A stretch of 64,000 bases of DNA from Mucilaginibacter sp. Its GTDB lineage: Bacteria > Bacteroidota > Bacteroidia > Sphingobacteriales > Sphingobacteriaceae. Position numbers and translations under genes: made by a program. A model generated the notes under the pieces. It made no database searches and had not been told where the DNA came from. It worked only from the letters and a program-made list of their open reading frames with translations. Where the stretch lies: the NCBI RefSeq assembly GCF_028288205.1, contig NZ_JAQBOD010000016.1, positions 1 through 64,000 on the forward strand, in the 5' to 3' direction. How positions within the stretch are numbered: the first letter of the stretch is position 1; each line of letters opens with the position of its first letter. This document shows, piece after piece, positions 23,464 to 35,037 of this stretch.

Positions 23464-24722
23464 CATCAAAAGTAATTTGCATTGTACTTGGCGGGGGCCA
23501 GGGCAGCCGCTTGTATCCGCTTACGGCAACACGTTCAAAACCGGCTGTGCCTATAGCGGGTAAATATCGCCTGGTAGATATTCCAATATCAAATTGCTTG
23601 CATTCGGGTATTACACGTATTTATGTATTAACGCAGTTTAATTCCGCGTCATTAAATAAACATATAAAAAACACTTATCATTTTAGCAGTTTCAGCGAGG
23701 CCTTTGTTGATATTTTAGCCGCCGAGCAAACCCCTACAAGCGGCGGGTGGTTCCAGGGTACAGCCGATGCGGTAAGACAAAGCCTGCACCATTTGGCAGT
23801 GCATGAATTTGATTATGTGCTTATACTATCAGGCGACCAGTTATACCAAATGGATTTTGATGAAATGATAGGTCAGCACGTTGCAAAAGGTGCTGATATA
23901 TCAATAGCAACCATACCGGTGCACATTAATGATGTACCCGGATTTGGCATATTGCAAACTAACGAAGAGAGTTTTGTAACCGCGTTTGTTGAGAAACCTA
24001 AAACAGGTTTTGATAAGCTGGTATCAGAAGTAAGCCCCGAAATGGAAGCACAGGGAAGGATCTACCTGGCATCAATGGGTATATATATATTTAATGGCAA
24101 GCTTTTATATGAATTGTTGCAAGGCAATGAAAGTACAGATTTTGGTAAAGAGATAATCCCGCAGGCTATAAATGAGCATAAGGTATTAAGCTATCAGTAT
24201 GAAGGCTATTGGACGGATATTGGTACCATCTCATCATTCTTTGATGCCAACCTGGGCCTTACAGATGATATACCGCAGTTTAACTTGTTTGATAAAAATT
24301 ACATTTTCACAAGGGCTCGCATGCTACCACCGTCGAAGATATCTGGCACACATATGGAGAAGGCAATTATTGCCGATGGCTGTATTATTAACGCCAGCCA
24401 TGTTATTCGCTCTATAATTGGTATACGTACACGCATTGGTTTTGATACCACTATTGAGAATTGCTATGTAATGGGTAGTGATAATTATCAAACATTAGAG
24501 CAGATAGAAGAATCAAAAGAGAAAGACATCCCTATTATGGGTATTGGCGACAGGTGCCGGATAAAAAATGCTATCATAGATAAAAACACTTATATAGGTA
24601 ATGATGTTTGCATAAACTGCGGCGACCTGTTACCCAACGGCGACTATGCTACGCATACCATACAAGATGGAATAGCTATTATTAAAAAGCGGGCAATTAT
24701 ACCTAACGGGACAATTATTTAA
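23460..24722 (+). CDS. glgC: Glucose-1-phosphate adenylyltransferase
   Basis: Makes ADP-glucose from glucose-1-phosphate and ATP, the committed step of glycogen synthesis; 420 aa from the ATG at 23460. The nucleotidyltransferase signature GGGQGSRLYPLT (about 10-21) is followed by RSKPAVPIAGKYRLVDIP. The sugar-phosphate site includes VEKPK, and the C-terminal left-handed beta-helix (about 290-420) has repeated I/V-G-x-x hexapeptides such as IIADGCIINASHVIRSI. The start overlaps the glgA stop codon. A longer reading frame exists upstream but lies inside glgA and is not credible. Confidence 0.94.
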   Translation: MTSKVICIVLGGGQGSRLYPLTATRSKPAVPIAGKYRLVDIPISNCLHSGITRIYVLTQFNSASLNKHIKNTYHFSSFSEAFVDILAAEQTPTSGGWFQGTADAVRQSLHHLAVHEFDYVLILSGDQLYQMDFDEMIGQHVAKGADISIATIPVHINDVPGFGILQTNEESFVTAFVEKPKTGFDKLVSEVSPEMEAQGRIYLASMGIYIFNGKLLYELLQGNESTDFGKEIIPQAINEHKVLSYQYEGYWTDIGTISSFFDANLGLTDDIPQFNLFDKNYIFTRARMLPPSKISGTHMEKAIIADGCIINASHVIRSIIGIRTRIGFDTTIENCYVMGSDNYQTLEQIEESKEKDIPIMGIGDRCRIKNAIIDKNTYIGNDVCINCGDLLPNGDYATHTIQDGIAIIKKRAIIPNGTII

Positions 24723-24792
24723 TTTAAAAAACATTTTTCAACCACTCATAGTTGTTAACATTAGGAACTGTAAAAAACTAAAATTAAAAACT

Positions 24793-24981
24793 ATGAAAAA
24801 GGCACTTTGCATGATCGCTTTAGCAGCGATCTCTTACGGCACTGTTTATGCGGCAATACCGGTACAAGTCAGAGATACCACCAAGGTAAAAATTAAAAGT
24901 AAAGCCGGTAAAACTAAGATCAAGAAAAAAGCAGTGAAGAAAGATACTACAATGAGGAAGGATACTGCAATGAAAATGTAG
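24793..24981 (+). CDS. Small secreted lysine-rich protein
   Basis: 62 aa: a signal peptide (MKKALCMIALAAISYGTVYA) and a mature part of about 40 residues made almost only of Lys, Thr, Val, Asp and Met (DTTKVKIKSKAGKTKIKKK, then KKDTTMRKDTAMKM). It has no known domain. A 70-nt leader separates it from glgC and a long hairpin terminator follows at once, so it is an independent small gene. The mature peptide is strongly basic; binding to polysaccharide, DNA or membrane is possible but not shown. The signal peptide and terminator argue that it is real. Confidence 0.7.
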   Translation: MKKALCMIALAAISYGTVYAAIPVQVRDTTKVKIKSKAGKTKIKKKAVKKDTTMRKDTAMKM

Positions 24982-24986
24982 TATCA

Positions 24987-25040
24987 ATTACTAAACAAAA
25001 AAGCTTTACGTAATAGTAAAGGCTTTTTTGTTTAGTAATT
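24987..25040 (+). terminator. Long hairpin terminator
   Basis: AATTACTAAACAAAAAAGC.. (24987-25010) pairs with GTAAAGGCTTTTTTGTTTAG.. (25016-25040); the stem is about 24 bp with one bulge and contains a T-run. It follows the small secreted protein gene and is symmetrical enough to work for the minus strand too. Confidence 0.8.
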
Positions 25041-25090
25041 GGGTGTATACTAATTTAAAGGAAAGTCGCGAAGCAGTATCGCCCTTAATT

Positions 25091-25765
25091 TTACAAGTCT
25101 ATCTCTTCGCCTATAGCAGGCAATTTAATATTGATACCTGCTTTTATAAATTTTTCTAATGCTTCGTCTTTATCAATAGCAATAACCGGGAAAGTATCAT
25201 AATGCACACCGATAACATTTTTACAATTAATAAAGCCGGTTGCTTTTATGGCATCATCAATGCCCATGGTATAGTTATCGCCAATGGGTAAAAAGGCCCA
25301 GTCAAGGTTCTCATCTTCCAGCAGCTTCATGTCATAAGTAAGCGCGGTATCACCTGCATAATATATTTTTTTACCTTCAGCATAAATAACAAATCCCGCC
25401 GGGTTACCACCGGCCGCGCCATCCGGCATAGTGCTGGAGTGCACTGCATTAACCATCTTAACCCGCCCAAAATCAAAGTTAAAACCGCCACCAATGTTCA
25501 TGCCGTGCGCCTCTATACCTTGCGCACCCAGCCAGCCGGCTATTTCGGCAATACAGATCACTTTGGCGCCACTGCTTTTTTGGATGGCCACCAAATCTGC
25601 AATATGGTCGCCGTGGCCGTGCGATATCAGTATGTAATCGGGCTTCAAGCTGTGTATATCAATATGGCTGGCTGCCGGGTTAGGGGTGATAAAAGGATCG
25701 AACAATAGCTTTTTTCCTTCTGTTTCAATCATTATTGTTGATTGTCCGTAATAGGTAGTTTTCAT
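25091..25765 (-). CDS. Metal-dependent hydrolase, UPF0173 (MBL fold)
   Basis: Metallo-beta-lactamase-fold hydrolase of 224 aa. The zinc motif is ISHGHGDHIADL (about residues 46-57). A second conserved His is in AVHSSTMPDG, an Asp in YYAGDTALTYDM (about 135-146), and the last His in VIGVHYDTFPVI. The order and length match the UPF0173/YtkL group. The physiological substrate of this group is not known. The gene is alone on the minus strand downstream of YbaB's unit (gap about 96 nt) and converges with the glgC side across the long terminator. Confidence 0.88.
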   Translation of the reverse strand: MKTTYYGQSTIMIETEGKKLLFDPFITPNPAASHIDIHSLKPDYILISHGHGDHIADLVAIQKSSGAKVICIAEIAGWLGAQGIEAHGMNIGGGFNFDFGRVKMVNAVHSSTMPDGAAGGNPAGFVIYAEGKKIYYAGDTALTYDMKLLEDENLDWAFLPIGDNYTMGIDDAIKATGFINCKNVIGVHYDTFPVIAIDKDEALEKFIKAGINIKLPAIGEEIDL

Positions 25766-25861
25766 AACAGGTAATATTTATTTTAATAATATCGAATAAT
25801 AAATATTTAAACGCCTAATATCAAAGTAACATTTCATCATTCAAAATTTGATATTAAAATA

Positions 25862-26167
25862 TTACTTTCCAAACATCCCGCCCATACCACCAAGCATATC
25901 TTTGGTTATGGCGGCCATTTCACTTTGGCTTACATTATCAGCCTGTTCCATCGCTTTGTTAATGGCAGTTATCAGTAATTCTTCAATTTCTTCCTTATCG
26001 GCATCTTTATAAAAATCAGGATCAATAGTTATTGATTGTATAACTTTGTTGCCCGTAGCGCTAACGCTAATCTTCCCGCCTTCAACAGAACCGGTTACGG
26101 TGATAACATCTAACCGTTTTTTTACTTCGCCAGCCTTTTGCTGAACTTCAAATAGTTTATCGAACAT
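25862..26167 (-). CDS. YbaB/EbfC family nucleoid-associated protein
   Basis: Small DNA-binding dimer of about 101 aa from the ATG at 26167. It has the typical N-terminal helix FDKLFEVQQKAGEVKKRLD, a central antiparallel sheet (VTGSVEGGKISVSATGNKV, then SITIDPDFYK) and a C-terminal helix (EELLITAINKAMEQAD), and ends in a Met/Gly tail (MLGGMGGMFGK). An extension to 26194 is possible in frame but would be encoded by the octamer repeat, so the later ATG was preferred. In many bacteria this gene lies by dnaX-recR; here it does not. Confidence 0.9.
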   Translation of the reverse strand: MFDKLFEVQQKAGEVKKRLDVITVTGSVEGGKISVSATGNKVIQSITIDPDFYKDADKEEIEELLITAINKAMEQADNVSQSEMAAITKDMLGGMGGMFGK

Positions 26168-26178
26168 ATTGCTTTTAA

Positions 26179-26302
26179 ATGTGCAGATATGCAAATGTGC
26201 GTATGTGCAAATGATTTGTATGCATCACATTTACTATCTGGTTGTTAATTATTTACTTCATTAAGTATTTGCACATCTGCATATCTACGCATCTGCACAT
26301 CG
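26179..26302. repeat. Inverted pair of octamer arms (ATGTGCAG/ATGTGCAA words)
   Basis: Left arm 26179-26217 (ATGTGCAG, ATATGCAA, ATGTGCGT, ATGTGCAA) and right arm 26265-26302 (TTTGCACATCTGCATATCTA and on) are inverted relatives with a 47-nt spacer. They fill the space between the ybaB start and the stop of the serine hydrolase gene. Confidence 0.75.
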
Positions 26303-26304
26303 GC

Positions 26305-27525
26305 CTAATCCTCACTCGTATCGCCATTGCCTTTATAGGCGCTTTTTCTAACAATTGGCATGCCTGTGGCTTTAAACAGGTCGTCTAACTTTAACAAACT
26401 GCCGTTGGATAAGTTTGTTAGCAGCACAATAGTAATATCGTCTTTAATATCACGCAGATATATATGCCTGAACCCGTGCCACCAACCGGTATGGTAAATT
26501 ACCTGCTGCCCGGGCGCCTGGAATATGCGCCAGCCATAGCCATAGTTAAAGTGACCATGTACCCAGGGATTACGCGGTGTATAGGCCGAATCCATAGTTG
26601 ATTGTTTTAACAATTTGCCCGCACGTAGGGCACGGTCATAAATATACAAGTCGCCAACGGTGCTGTATATGCCTTTGTCGCCAACCGGTCCATCCAAAAA
26701 ATTTTGCGCTACCGAATAGCGCCATTGCCCCCTGTCATGCCCTACCACATCAACCGGTATTTTATCATAAGTAGCTTTAGAATATACATCTGTATGTCCC
26801 ATACCGGCCGGTTTAAAAATATTCTCTTTCATAAACTGGGCATAAGGCATACCGCTTACTTTTTCAATAATAGAGCCCAGCACCATAAAGTTAGAGTTGT
26901 TGTATAAAAACGTTTTATTAGGCGTGTTAAAACGGGCCGGTTTGTATTTGGCAATCATGGCCATCGCGTCTTTATTAGACAAGCCTATTTTTTGTATGCG
27001 GTGCTCTTTCCTGTAAATATCATCCACAAAATAAACATAGTTCATCATGCCCGACCGGTGTGTAAGCAACAGGCGAATAGTTACTCCGTCATATGGGAAA
27101 TCAGGAAAAAAATCTTTTACATTTTGATCGAGCTTTAATTTGCCGCGTTCCATCAGCATTAATATGGCGGTACTGGTCATGGTTTTGGTAACCGACGCCA
27201 GCTCGAACCTCGAATTTATTTTTAAGCTATCGCGATGCAGGTAATCGGCCCAGCCTATGGCTTTCTCATATATTATTTTGCCATGCCTGGCAACTAACAC
27301 ATTGCCATTAAAGCCCCGGGTTTTATGCAGGATTTGCATAACTTCATCTATCTTTTTATTCTCATTTTTAGGATCATACGCTAACAAAGCTTTTACATCT
27401 AACGGTTTGCTTTTTTCTGCGGGGGCAGCAGCGGAGGTGCCATTTTCGCCCGGTTTAGACGAGCAGGACGCTAATAAAAATATGGATGCGGTAAAAGTTA
27501 GAAGGCTTTGATTAACTAATCTCAT
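26305..27525 (-). CDS. Serine hydrolase, beta-lactamase class C/PBP4-like, lipoprotein
   Basis: 406-aa exported protein. The N-terminus ends in a lipobox, LLASCSSK (Cys21), after a hydrophobic signal. The beta-lactamase-fold motifs are SVTK (catalytic Ser/Lys, about residue 112-115), YNN in FLYNNSNF (the Tyr of the YxN motif), and HTG in YHTGWWHGF (the KTG equivalent). These fit class C-like D-peptidases/esterases rather than true beta-lactamases. It probably acts at the periplasmic or outer-membrane face. Nothing in the neighbourhood points to resistance. The gene begins about 115 nt before a divergent TPR gene. Confidence 0.88.
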   Translation of the reverse strand: MRLVNQSLLTFTASIFLLASCSSKPGENGTSAAAPAEKSKPLDVKALLAYDPKNENKKIDEVMQILHKTRGFNGNVLVARHGKIIYEKAIGWADYLHRDSLKINSRFELASVTKTMTSTAILMLMERGKLKLDQNVKDFFPDFPYDGVTIRLLLTHRSGMMNYVYFVDDIYRKEHRIQKIGLSNKDAMAMIAKYKPARFNTPNKTFLYNNSNFMVLGSIIEKVSGMPYAQFMKENIFKPAGMGHTDVYSKATYDKIPVDVVGHDRGQWRYSVAQNFLDGPVGDKGIYSTVGDLYIYDRALRAGKLLKQSTMDSAYTPRNPWVHGHFNYGYGWRIFQAPGQQVIYHTGWWHGFRHIYLRDIKDDITIVLLTNLSNGSLLKLDDLFKATGMPIVRKSAYKGNGDTSED

Positions 27526-27639
27526 AAATAAAATACTATCACTATAAACGAATGCGAAAGTTGGAAATTATATACCGGGCTGAAACTAAAGTTTTAAACA
27601 TTTTTCTTGTTTTAGTTAATAACCTTATAATTTTAAAAC

Positions 27640-28527
27640 ATGCAACTATGGTTAAGAACATTTTTAGGCTTTTTGTTTTTAAGCAACGCTTTTTTTGCAT
27701 TTGCGCAGGATAAGCCCGATGCCGATGACCCGGCAGCAAACTATAAAACCGCGCTTTCGTTAATTAACGCTAATAAAGGGAAAGAGGGTATCCCATATCT
27801 GGAAAAAGTAATTAAAACTTCATCGGCCTATACCGCCGCCGCCTATAGTTTATTAGGTGGCGTTTATGATAACGACCATCAGCCCGAAAAAGCGATAGCG
27901 GCTTATAAAGATGGATTAAAAGCCTATCCGCAAGACCAAAGCCTGCATTATAATTTAGGCCTGGCCTATTTCCGCGGCAAACAATATGGCAATGCCGAAA
28001 CCGAAGCTATCGAAGCCATAAAACTCGACCCGAAACATGCCAATAGTCAGCGTATGTATGCTTTGGTAACTTTTCATCAAAATAAACGGGTAAATGCATT
28101 GTTAGGCTTTTGCAGTTTCTTATTGCTGGAGCCTAATACACAGCGATCTGCGGAGGCATTTACCAATATGCAAAGCATTTTAAAAGGCGGCACATTAAAA
28201 GAAGACGGTACAGGTATTTTAGCTGCCGATGATATAAAAGAAAGGGCCATATTAAACGCGGGCCTAACCGCAATAACCACATCGGCGCAAGCCAAAAAAC
28301 TAATCGGCACAGCTTTGTTGGAGTATGAGTTAAAAGCCATATTCACCTTAGCCGGGCAAAACGCCGATAAGAAAATCGACAAGACTTTTTTTGATAAGTT
28401 TTACGCCGCTTATTTTTATAAGCTGGCGCAGAGCGGCAACATGCCTGCATTTACAAAGTTAGTAGCTAACAAGGAAATGGGTGCGGGTTTGATGGAATGG
28501 GTGAAAGTGACGGAGAGAGGATTTTAA
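27640..28527 (+). CDS. TPR-repeat protein with signal peptide
   Basis: 295-aa secreted or periplasmic protein. The signal peptide MQLWLRTFLGFLFLSNAFFA ends before QDKPDADD. Residues about 30-165 form tetratricopeptide repeats (ALSLINANKGKEGIPYLEKV, AAYSLLGGVYDNDHQPEKAI, SLHYNLGLAYFRGKQYGNAE). The C-terminal half is helical without a known domain. TPRs mediate protein-protein contacts; the partner is unknown. Its stop codon overlaps the stop of the convergent gene at 28524 by 3-4 nt, so there is no room for a dedicated terminator between them. Confidence 0.85.
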   Translation: MQLWLRTFLGFLFLSNAFFAFAQDKPDADDPAANYKTALSLINANKGKEGIPYLEKVIKTSSAYTAAAYSLLGGVYDNDHQPEKAIAAYKDGLKAYPQDQSLHYNLGLAYFRGKQYGNAETEAIEAIKLDPKHANSQRMYALVTFHQNKRVNALLGFCSFLLLEPNTQRSAEAFTNMQSILKGGTLKEDGTGILAADDIKERAILNAGLTAITTSAQAKKLIGTALLEYELKAIFTLAGQNADKKIDKTFFDKFYAAYFYKLAQSGNMPAFTKLVANKEMGAGLMEWVKVTERGF

Positions 28528-28976
28528 TTGCTTTGCTCGAAGTACAGGATTGCTGTGTCATAAATTTTTTCATTATCTCCCTTAATGTATTGTAATCCAA
28601 TACGTATACTATCACCATGATCTGTTTCATATTTAAACTTTATATAAAGGGATGATGAATACCTTCCCGATACTGTTGTTACTTCCTTGACATCACTCCA
28701 TTTTATGGACACGTCTTTTATGTAAGAAATAATTTCTTCTGAATTTATTTCTAAAGCGATTTTATTTTGGAATGCAGGAATAAAATATTTGACAAACAGA
28801 TAAACAAACATTGCGATAAGCAAAAGGTCAACAAATAAAATCAACCCCCAATTAACAAAATCACCTATAACTATAAATTTAATTAAATGGGGTATAGACA
28901 TTCCAACAATTGTTGCTAAAAGGACGACAAAAAATATGCAATTTGCTTTGCTGTAAGGATATCGAATAGGTTCCAT
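28524..28976 (-). CDS. Small membrane protein of unknown function, 150 aa
   Basis: Starts at the ATG at 28976 (MEPIRYPYSKANC). Two membrane segments (about residues 12-35, IFFVVLLATIVGMSIPHLI, and 43-65, NWGLILFVDLLLIAMFVYLF) precede a soluble C-terminal domain of about 85 residues with alternating strands (SEEIISYIKDVSIKWSDVKEV, IKFKYETDHGDSIRIGL). The layout recalls bacterial PH-like or DUF-type proteins with N-terminal transmembrane pairs, but I cannot name the family. A longer in-frame reading to 29144 would be translated from the REP-like element and is not credible. It ends by overlapping the convergent TPR gene. Confidence 0.72.
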   Translation of the reverse strand: MEPIRYPYSKANCIFFVVLLATIVGMSIPHLIKFIVIGDFVNWGLILFVDLLLIAMFVYLFVKYFIPAFQNKIALEINSEEIISYIKDVSIKWSDVKEVTTVSGRYSSSLYIKFKYETDHGDSIRIGLQYIKGDNEKIYDTAILYFEQSN

Positions 28977-29012
28977 ATTAGTTATGAATCTAAGGTACGA
29001 ATAATAGAAGTT

Positions 29013-29177
29013 AAACCAACCCTCTTTCCCGCTTGCGGAAGAGAGGGTCGCGCTCGAAGAGCCGCGGGGTGAGTCCTCGCCGACGGCATTAGCGATAATA
29101 AACGCGCACCGTTTACTCACCCGGTCTTTGCTACGCTCGACCACCCTCTCTTCGCCTTTGGCGGAAAGAGGGTTAAA
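29013..29177. repeat. REP-like element A (tail-to-tail half elements)
   Basis: Hairpin ACCCTCTTTCCCGCTTGCGG.. (29019-29048), then GGGGTGAGTCC.. (29066 on), then GTTTACTCACCCGG (29111 on), then hairpin ACCCTCTCTTCGCCTTTGG.. (29143-29173). The two halves point with their ACTCAC cores inward, the opposite of copies B and C. The element ends on the stop codon of the beta-galactosidase gene. Confidence 0.75.
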
Positions 29178-32423
<3,246 letters not shown>

Positions 32424-32560
32424 TTACGCGAGAAAATAAAGTAACCTATTTTTACTTAAATTTTGATGAAAATAATGCGCAAACGATGTAGGAGAGATCA
32501 ACAAGCCTCTTTCCGCGCAGCGGATACCTGCGATAGCATAACATATTCCACCAACTTTTT

Positions 32561-32613
32561 GGTGACACCATTTTGCCAGTGTATACGGGTGTATATACTT
32601 GTAGGTGCCTACA
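32561..32613. repeat. GGTGACACC element, copy 1
   Basis: GGTGACACCATTTTGCCAGT and onwards (32561-32598) matches 57154-57187 at roughly nine of ten positions. It is followed by the small palindrome TGTAGGTGCCTACA (32600-32613). It lies in the 309-nt gap 32412-32720, which holds no recognised gene. Confidence 0.65.
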
Positions 32614-32651
32614 TCCTTAAGTAACTTAAGTATGCACGCACAAATAGCAAT

Positions 32652-32685
32652 TGTATAGATTTCCTCGTTCCTCGTCGAAATGACA
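32652..32685. repeat. TCGTCGAAATGACA element, single copy
   Basis: TGTATAGATTTCCTCGTTCC followed by TCGTCGAAATGACA. Same wording as the pair at 9467-9551. Confidence 0.55.
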
Positions 32686-32714
32686 TTAGCTTAGATAACT
32701 AAGTTGCAACAACT

Positions 32715-32735
32715 CCCCCTTTAGGGGGCCGGGGG
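32715..32735. repeat. C-rich palindrome containing a lepB stop codon
   Basis: CCCCC (32715-32719), TTTA, GGGGG (32724-32728), then CCGGGGGG. The minus-strand TAA stop of lepB (32721-32723) is in the loop, and its last residues RPPAP are translated from the right half. Confidence 0.6.
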
Positions 32736-33827
32736 GCGAAACAGCCTGTTCCATCTTATCTTATGCCAAAAATCAGCCTCGGTGTCTATGCTCATCCAGA
32801 TAAATATGGCCTTGCCTACAATATGATCTTCGGGGACAAACCCCCAGTAGCGCGAATCTTCAGAGTTATGGCGGTTATCGCCCATCATCCAGTAATAGTT
32901 TAATTTAAAGGTATAAGTTTCTGCTTTTTTACCATTGATGAGAATGTCTCTACCTATCACCTCAACCTTATTGTTTTCATAAACGGTAATAGCACGCCGG
33001 TATATAGGGAAAGTAAGATCGTTTAGTTTTATGGTCCAGCCTTTTTTAGGAATAATAATGGGGCCCATATTATCAGAGTTCCATCTAAAAGAAGGATCCT
33101 TAGGGAAAACATCCGGTTCATAAACACCCCTAAATTGAGTACTTTCTTTTACTGACCTGATGTTTTTCAACTCCTTTAGTGCAGCGGCAGATTGCCTGGT
33201 CATAAACAGCTCGTAGTCTTGGTCTGTATATTTATACCGTAATTCAATGCTCAGATCTTTCATAACCTGTTCACTAATTGGCGTGCCGTTAGTTTGCACC
33301 ATATAACCGGGTTTGCTGTTTACAGGATTTGATGCAGCTTTGCCATTTATATAAACTTGTGCATCAATTATGTTTAAGGTATCGCCCGGTGTAGCCTGGC
33401 AGCGTTTAATGTAGTTTTCCCTTTTATCAACCGGCCTATAGTAAGGCGAATCGGCATCCATAGGATAATTAAAAACTACAATGTCGCCTTTTTTTACGTT
33501 GCTAAAACCGGGCAGGCGGTAGTAAGGTAATTGTATCCCATCCCAATAAGCTTTGGTATTTATTATTGGCATGGTATGGTGCGCAAACGGAAATGCAACC
33601 GGTGTTATAGGCGTGCGCGGGCCATAGCTTATCTTGCTAACAAAAAGGTAATCGCCTATTAAAAGGGTATTCTCCATTGATCCGCTTGGGATCACGTAAG
33701 CCTCAATAAAAAACATACGGATAAGCACTGCTGCTAAAATAGCAAAGGCAAAAGCGTCAACCCACTCGCGGGTAGAACTCCTTTGCCTTTTTTTTATGCT
33801 GCGTTTTTTCCGGAATGCCAGGTTCAT
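32721..33827 (-). CDS. lepB: Signal peptidase I (second tandem copy)
   Basis: S26 membrane protease of 368 aa, which removes signal peptides from exported proteins. One N-terminal membrane segment (about residues 24-44). Catalytic Ser50 in PSGSMENTL, and the general-base Lys in YIKRCQATPGD (about 141). A box E-like MMGDNRHNSEDSRYWGFV (about 316-333) is intact. About 90 residues separate Ser and Lys boxes, longer than in small SPases, and a further insertion of about 130 residues lies between GD(x)T and MMGDN. It is a clear duplicate of the adjacent upstream gene (shared order and near-identical motif segments). The C-terminal RPPAP is repeat-encoded. Confidence 0.93.
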   Translation of the reverse strand: MNLAFRKKRSIKKRQRSSTREWVDAFAFAILAAVLIRMFFIEAYVIPSGSMENTLLIGDYLFVSKISYGPRTPITPVAFPFAHHTMPIINTKAYWDGIQLPYYRLPGFSNVKKGDIVVFNYPMDADSPYYRPVDKRENYIKRCQATPGDTLNIIDAQVYINGKAASNPVNSKPGYMVQTNGTPISEQVMKDLSIELRYKYTDQDYELFMTRQSAAALKELKNIRSVKESTQFRGVYEPDVFPKDPSFRWNSDNMGPIIIPKKGWTIKLNDLTFPIYRRAITVYENNKVEVIGRDILINGKKAETYTFKLNYYWMMGDNRHNSEDSRYWGFVPEDHIVGKAIFIWMSIDTEADFWHKIRWNRLFRPPAP

Positions 33828-33863
33828 GAAAGCAATATGCAGCTTTTAGGGTAATTTTTAATT

Positions 33864-33891
33864 ATCTGCATACCTATAATCTGCACATCTT
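33864..33891. repeat. Octamer run (ATCTGCAC word) between the two lepB genes
   Basis: ATCTGCAT, ACCTATA, ATCTGCAC, ATCTT. It touches the stop codon of the upstream lepB gene (33890-33892, TAA on the minus strand). No partner arm was found. Confidence 0.5.
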
Positions 33892-35005
33892 AATGTATTC
33901 CCCTAAATAACCTGCTCCATCTTATTTTACTAAAGAAAGGTGCTTCATCATCCCAGCTCATCCATATAAACAGTGCCTTACCAACAATATGATCCTCGGG
34001 TACAAAACCCCAGTAACGTGAATCTAACGAATCATGACGGTTATCGCCCATCATCCAATAGTAATTCATTTTAAAGGTGTAGCTATCAGCCTTTTTACCA
34101 TTTATTAAGATATCATTGCCCACTTGTTGCAGCGTATTATGTTCGTACACCGTTATAGCGCGACGATAAATAGGAAGGGTAAGGCTATCCAGTTTTACGG
34201 TCCAGCCTTTTTTAGGTATAATAATCGGTCCGTAATTATCTACGTTCCATTTAAATTTATGATCTGTTGGATAACGCGGATCGTATGGGAACACACCAAA
34301 CTCGCCTCCGCCTTTTGGTTGGATATTGGCGGTAACAGACTTAACATTCGAATATTTTCTTAAGGCATCGGCCGCTTCTGTCGTCATGGTAGGTGAAGTA
34401 GCACCTTCATAATTAGAAACATGAAGCTCCTGCAATATTTGCGGGTTAAGATCCATACCTGTTGAAGAAATGGTGTAATCTGTTTGCTCGCCCGGTGGGT
34501 TTGGCGCGGCTTTGCCATTTACATACACCTGCGCGTTAACCAAACTTAGTGTATCGCCGGGTGTGCCCTGGCAGCGTTTAATATAATTTTCGCGTTTATC
34601 AACCGGGCGATAATAAGGCGAGTCGGCTTCCATCGGGTAGTTAAATACTACTACATCGCCTTTTTTTATGTCGCTAAAACCCGGTAAACGGTGGTAATTC
34701 AATTCAAGGCCATCCCAATAAGCTTTGGTATTAATAAGCGGCATGGTATGGTGCGCAAACGGAAACGCAATTGGCGTCATAGGTGTACGCGGGCCATAAT
34801 TTAGCTTGCTTACAAATAAAAAATCACCAACAAGCAGTGATCTTTCCATTGATGGGGTAGGTATAGTATAGGCTTCAATAAAAAAGGTTCTGATAAGCGT
34901 AGCGGCTATAACAGCAAATAAAATAGCATCAACCCACTCGCGTGTTTTGGTTTTCTTTTTTGCGGGTGTGTTTGTTTTGTTTTTATTCCAGAATTTCCAG
35001 TTCAT
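33890..35005 (-). CDS. lepB: Signal peptidase I (first tandem copy)
   Basis: 371 aa, S26 family. N-terminal membrane segment about residues 25-46. Catalytic Ser52 in PTPSMERSL, general-base Lys in YIKRCQGTPGD (about 143), and MMGDNRHDSLDSRYWGFV near the C-terminus. All boxes are intact, so it should be active. It starts 32 nt after the dapB stop and belongs to the reverse-strand parA-parB-DUF5683-dapB-lepB-lepB group. It differs from its paralogue mainly in the inserted middle region, which suggests either subfunctionalisation or relaxed constraint there. Other Bacteroidota also carry lepB beside dapB. Confidence 0.93.
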   Translation of the reverse strand: MNWKFWNKNKTNTPAKKKTKTREWVDAILFAVIAATLIRTFFIEAYTIPTPSMERSLLVGDFLFVSKLNYGPRTPMTPIAFPFAHHTMPLINTKAYWDGLELNYHRLPGFSDIKKGDVVVFNYPMEADSPYYRPVDKRENYIKRCQGTPGDTLSLVNAQVYVNGKAAPNPPGEQTDYTISSTGMDLNPQILQELHVSNYEGATSPTMTTEAADALRKYSNVKSVTANIQPKGGGEFGVFPYDPRYPTDHKFKWNVDNYGPIIIPKKGWTVKLDSLTLPIYRRAITVYEHNTLQQVGNDILINGKKADSYTFKMNYYWMMGDNRHDSLDSRYWGFVPEDHIVGKALFIWMSWDDEAPFFSKIRWSRLFRGIH

Positions 35006-35037
35006 TATCTTCTAATATTGTGGTAAAGTAAATATAG

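Noticed and set aside
26305-27525. Class C beta-lactamase (resistance gene)
   Set aside because: The motifs SVTK, YNN and HTG fit the wide serine-hydrolase family; lipoprotein anchoring and lack of an AmpR-like regulator speak against a true beta-lactamase.
28976-29144. N-terminal extension of the 150-aa membrane protein
   Set aside because: These codons fall entirely in the REP-like element and a short AT-rich stretch, and the extension separates no conserved part.
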